Shown in pieces: positions 5,614-5,727 of a stretch of DNA of 5,727 bases (position 1 is its first letter; every line of letters begins with the position of its first letter). A model generated the notes under the pieces. That model ran no database searches, had not been told where the DNA came from, and saw only the letters and a list, made by a program, of their open reading frames with translations. This DNA is from Candidatus Tenderia sp. (GTDB lineage Bacteria > Pseudomonadota > Gammaproteobacteria > Tenderiales > Tenderiaceae). The translations under genes were made by a program, and so were the position numbers. The stretch spans positions 1 through 5,727 of the forward strand of contig JASBUE010000288.1 of NCBI GenBank assembly GCA_030148045.1. Reading direction: 5' to 3'.

Positions 5614-5727
5614 ATGGCAAATGACACATACGGTATCGCCCTAGGCATGATCGAGACCCGTGGCCTGGTGCCTGCCATCGAGGCGGCGGACGCCATGACC
5701 AAGGCGGCGGAAGTGCGCCTCATCGGT
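5614..5727 (+). CDS. csoS1: Carboxysome hexameric shell protein CsoS1 (BMC-H), second copy, 5' part
   Basis: Start of a second BMC-H shell gene, cut by the window end after 38 codons. It begins MANDTYGIALG and, from Tyr6 on, is identical in protein to the first copy over all visible residues. AGGAGA at 5600-5605 lies 8 nt before ATG. Tandem csoS1 paralogues are usual in proteobacterial cso operons (csoS1C-csoS1A-csoS1B), and their products mix in the shell facets. At DNA level the first 20 shared codons carry nine synonymous differences, while the last 39 nt visible are identical to the first copy. The pore loop and C-terminus lie outside the window. Confidence 0.95.
   Translation, partial: MANDTYGIALGMIETRGLVPAIEAADAMTKAAEVRLIG

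Noticed and set aside
1..5727. A new, undescribed biological system
   Set aside because: All genes match the known alpha-carboxysome operon in identity and order; no unexplained gene or island remains.

Overview
The window is the central part of an alpha-carboxysome (cso) operon. All genes lie on the + strand, in the order cbbL (3' part) - cbbS - csoS2 - csoS3 (csoSCA) - csoS4A - csoS4B - csoS1 - second csoS1 (5' part). This is the canonical gene order of chemoautotrophic proteobacteria such as Halothiobacillus neapolitanus. The DNA is GC-rich with strong G/C preference at third codon positions. The proteins read as proteobacterial rather than marine-cyanobacterial, so a carbon-fixing, probably sulfur-oxidising, gamma- (or beta-) proteobacterium is the best guess. 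The species cannot be fixed from this sequence.

Layout. Positions 1-824 hold the C-terminal part of the form IA RuBisCO large subunit, starting just after the carbamylated-lysine motif, which lies upstream. cbbS (862-1212) encodes the small subunit. A 63-nt gap with a perfect 9-bp hairpin leads to csoS2 (1276-3132), the repetitive disordered scaffold. A 72-nt gap with an 8-bp hairpin leads to csoS3 (3205-4713), the carboxysomal carbonic anhydrase. csoS4A and csoS4B (pentameric vertex proteins) follow with one-base stop/start overlaps (TGATG), so csoS3-csoS4A-csoS4B look translationally coupled. After a 50-nt gap come two near-identical BMC-H shell genes, the second cut off by the window end. 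No gap exceeds 300 bases, and no RNA gene, mobile element or CRISPR array was seen.

How they work together. CsoS2 binds RuBisCO through its basic N-terminal repeats and the shell through its middle repeats and C-terminal domain. CsoS1 hexamers form the facets and CsoS4 pentamers the vertices. CsoSCA turns imported bicarbonate into CO2 for RuBisCO inside the shell.

Novelty. I do not see a previously undescribed system: this is a known one. The points worth a second look are the unusually compact CsoS2 (618 residues, three full middle repeats plus one degenerate unit), a CGCGC...C cluster in its N-terminal region, the lack of an obvious frameshift heptamer in csoS2, the two gap hairpins, and a sharp identity boundary between the two csoS1 copies.
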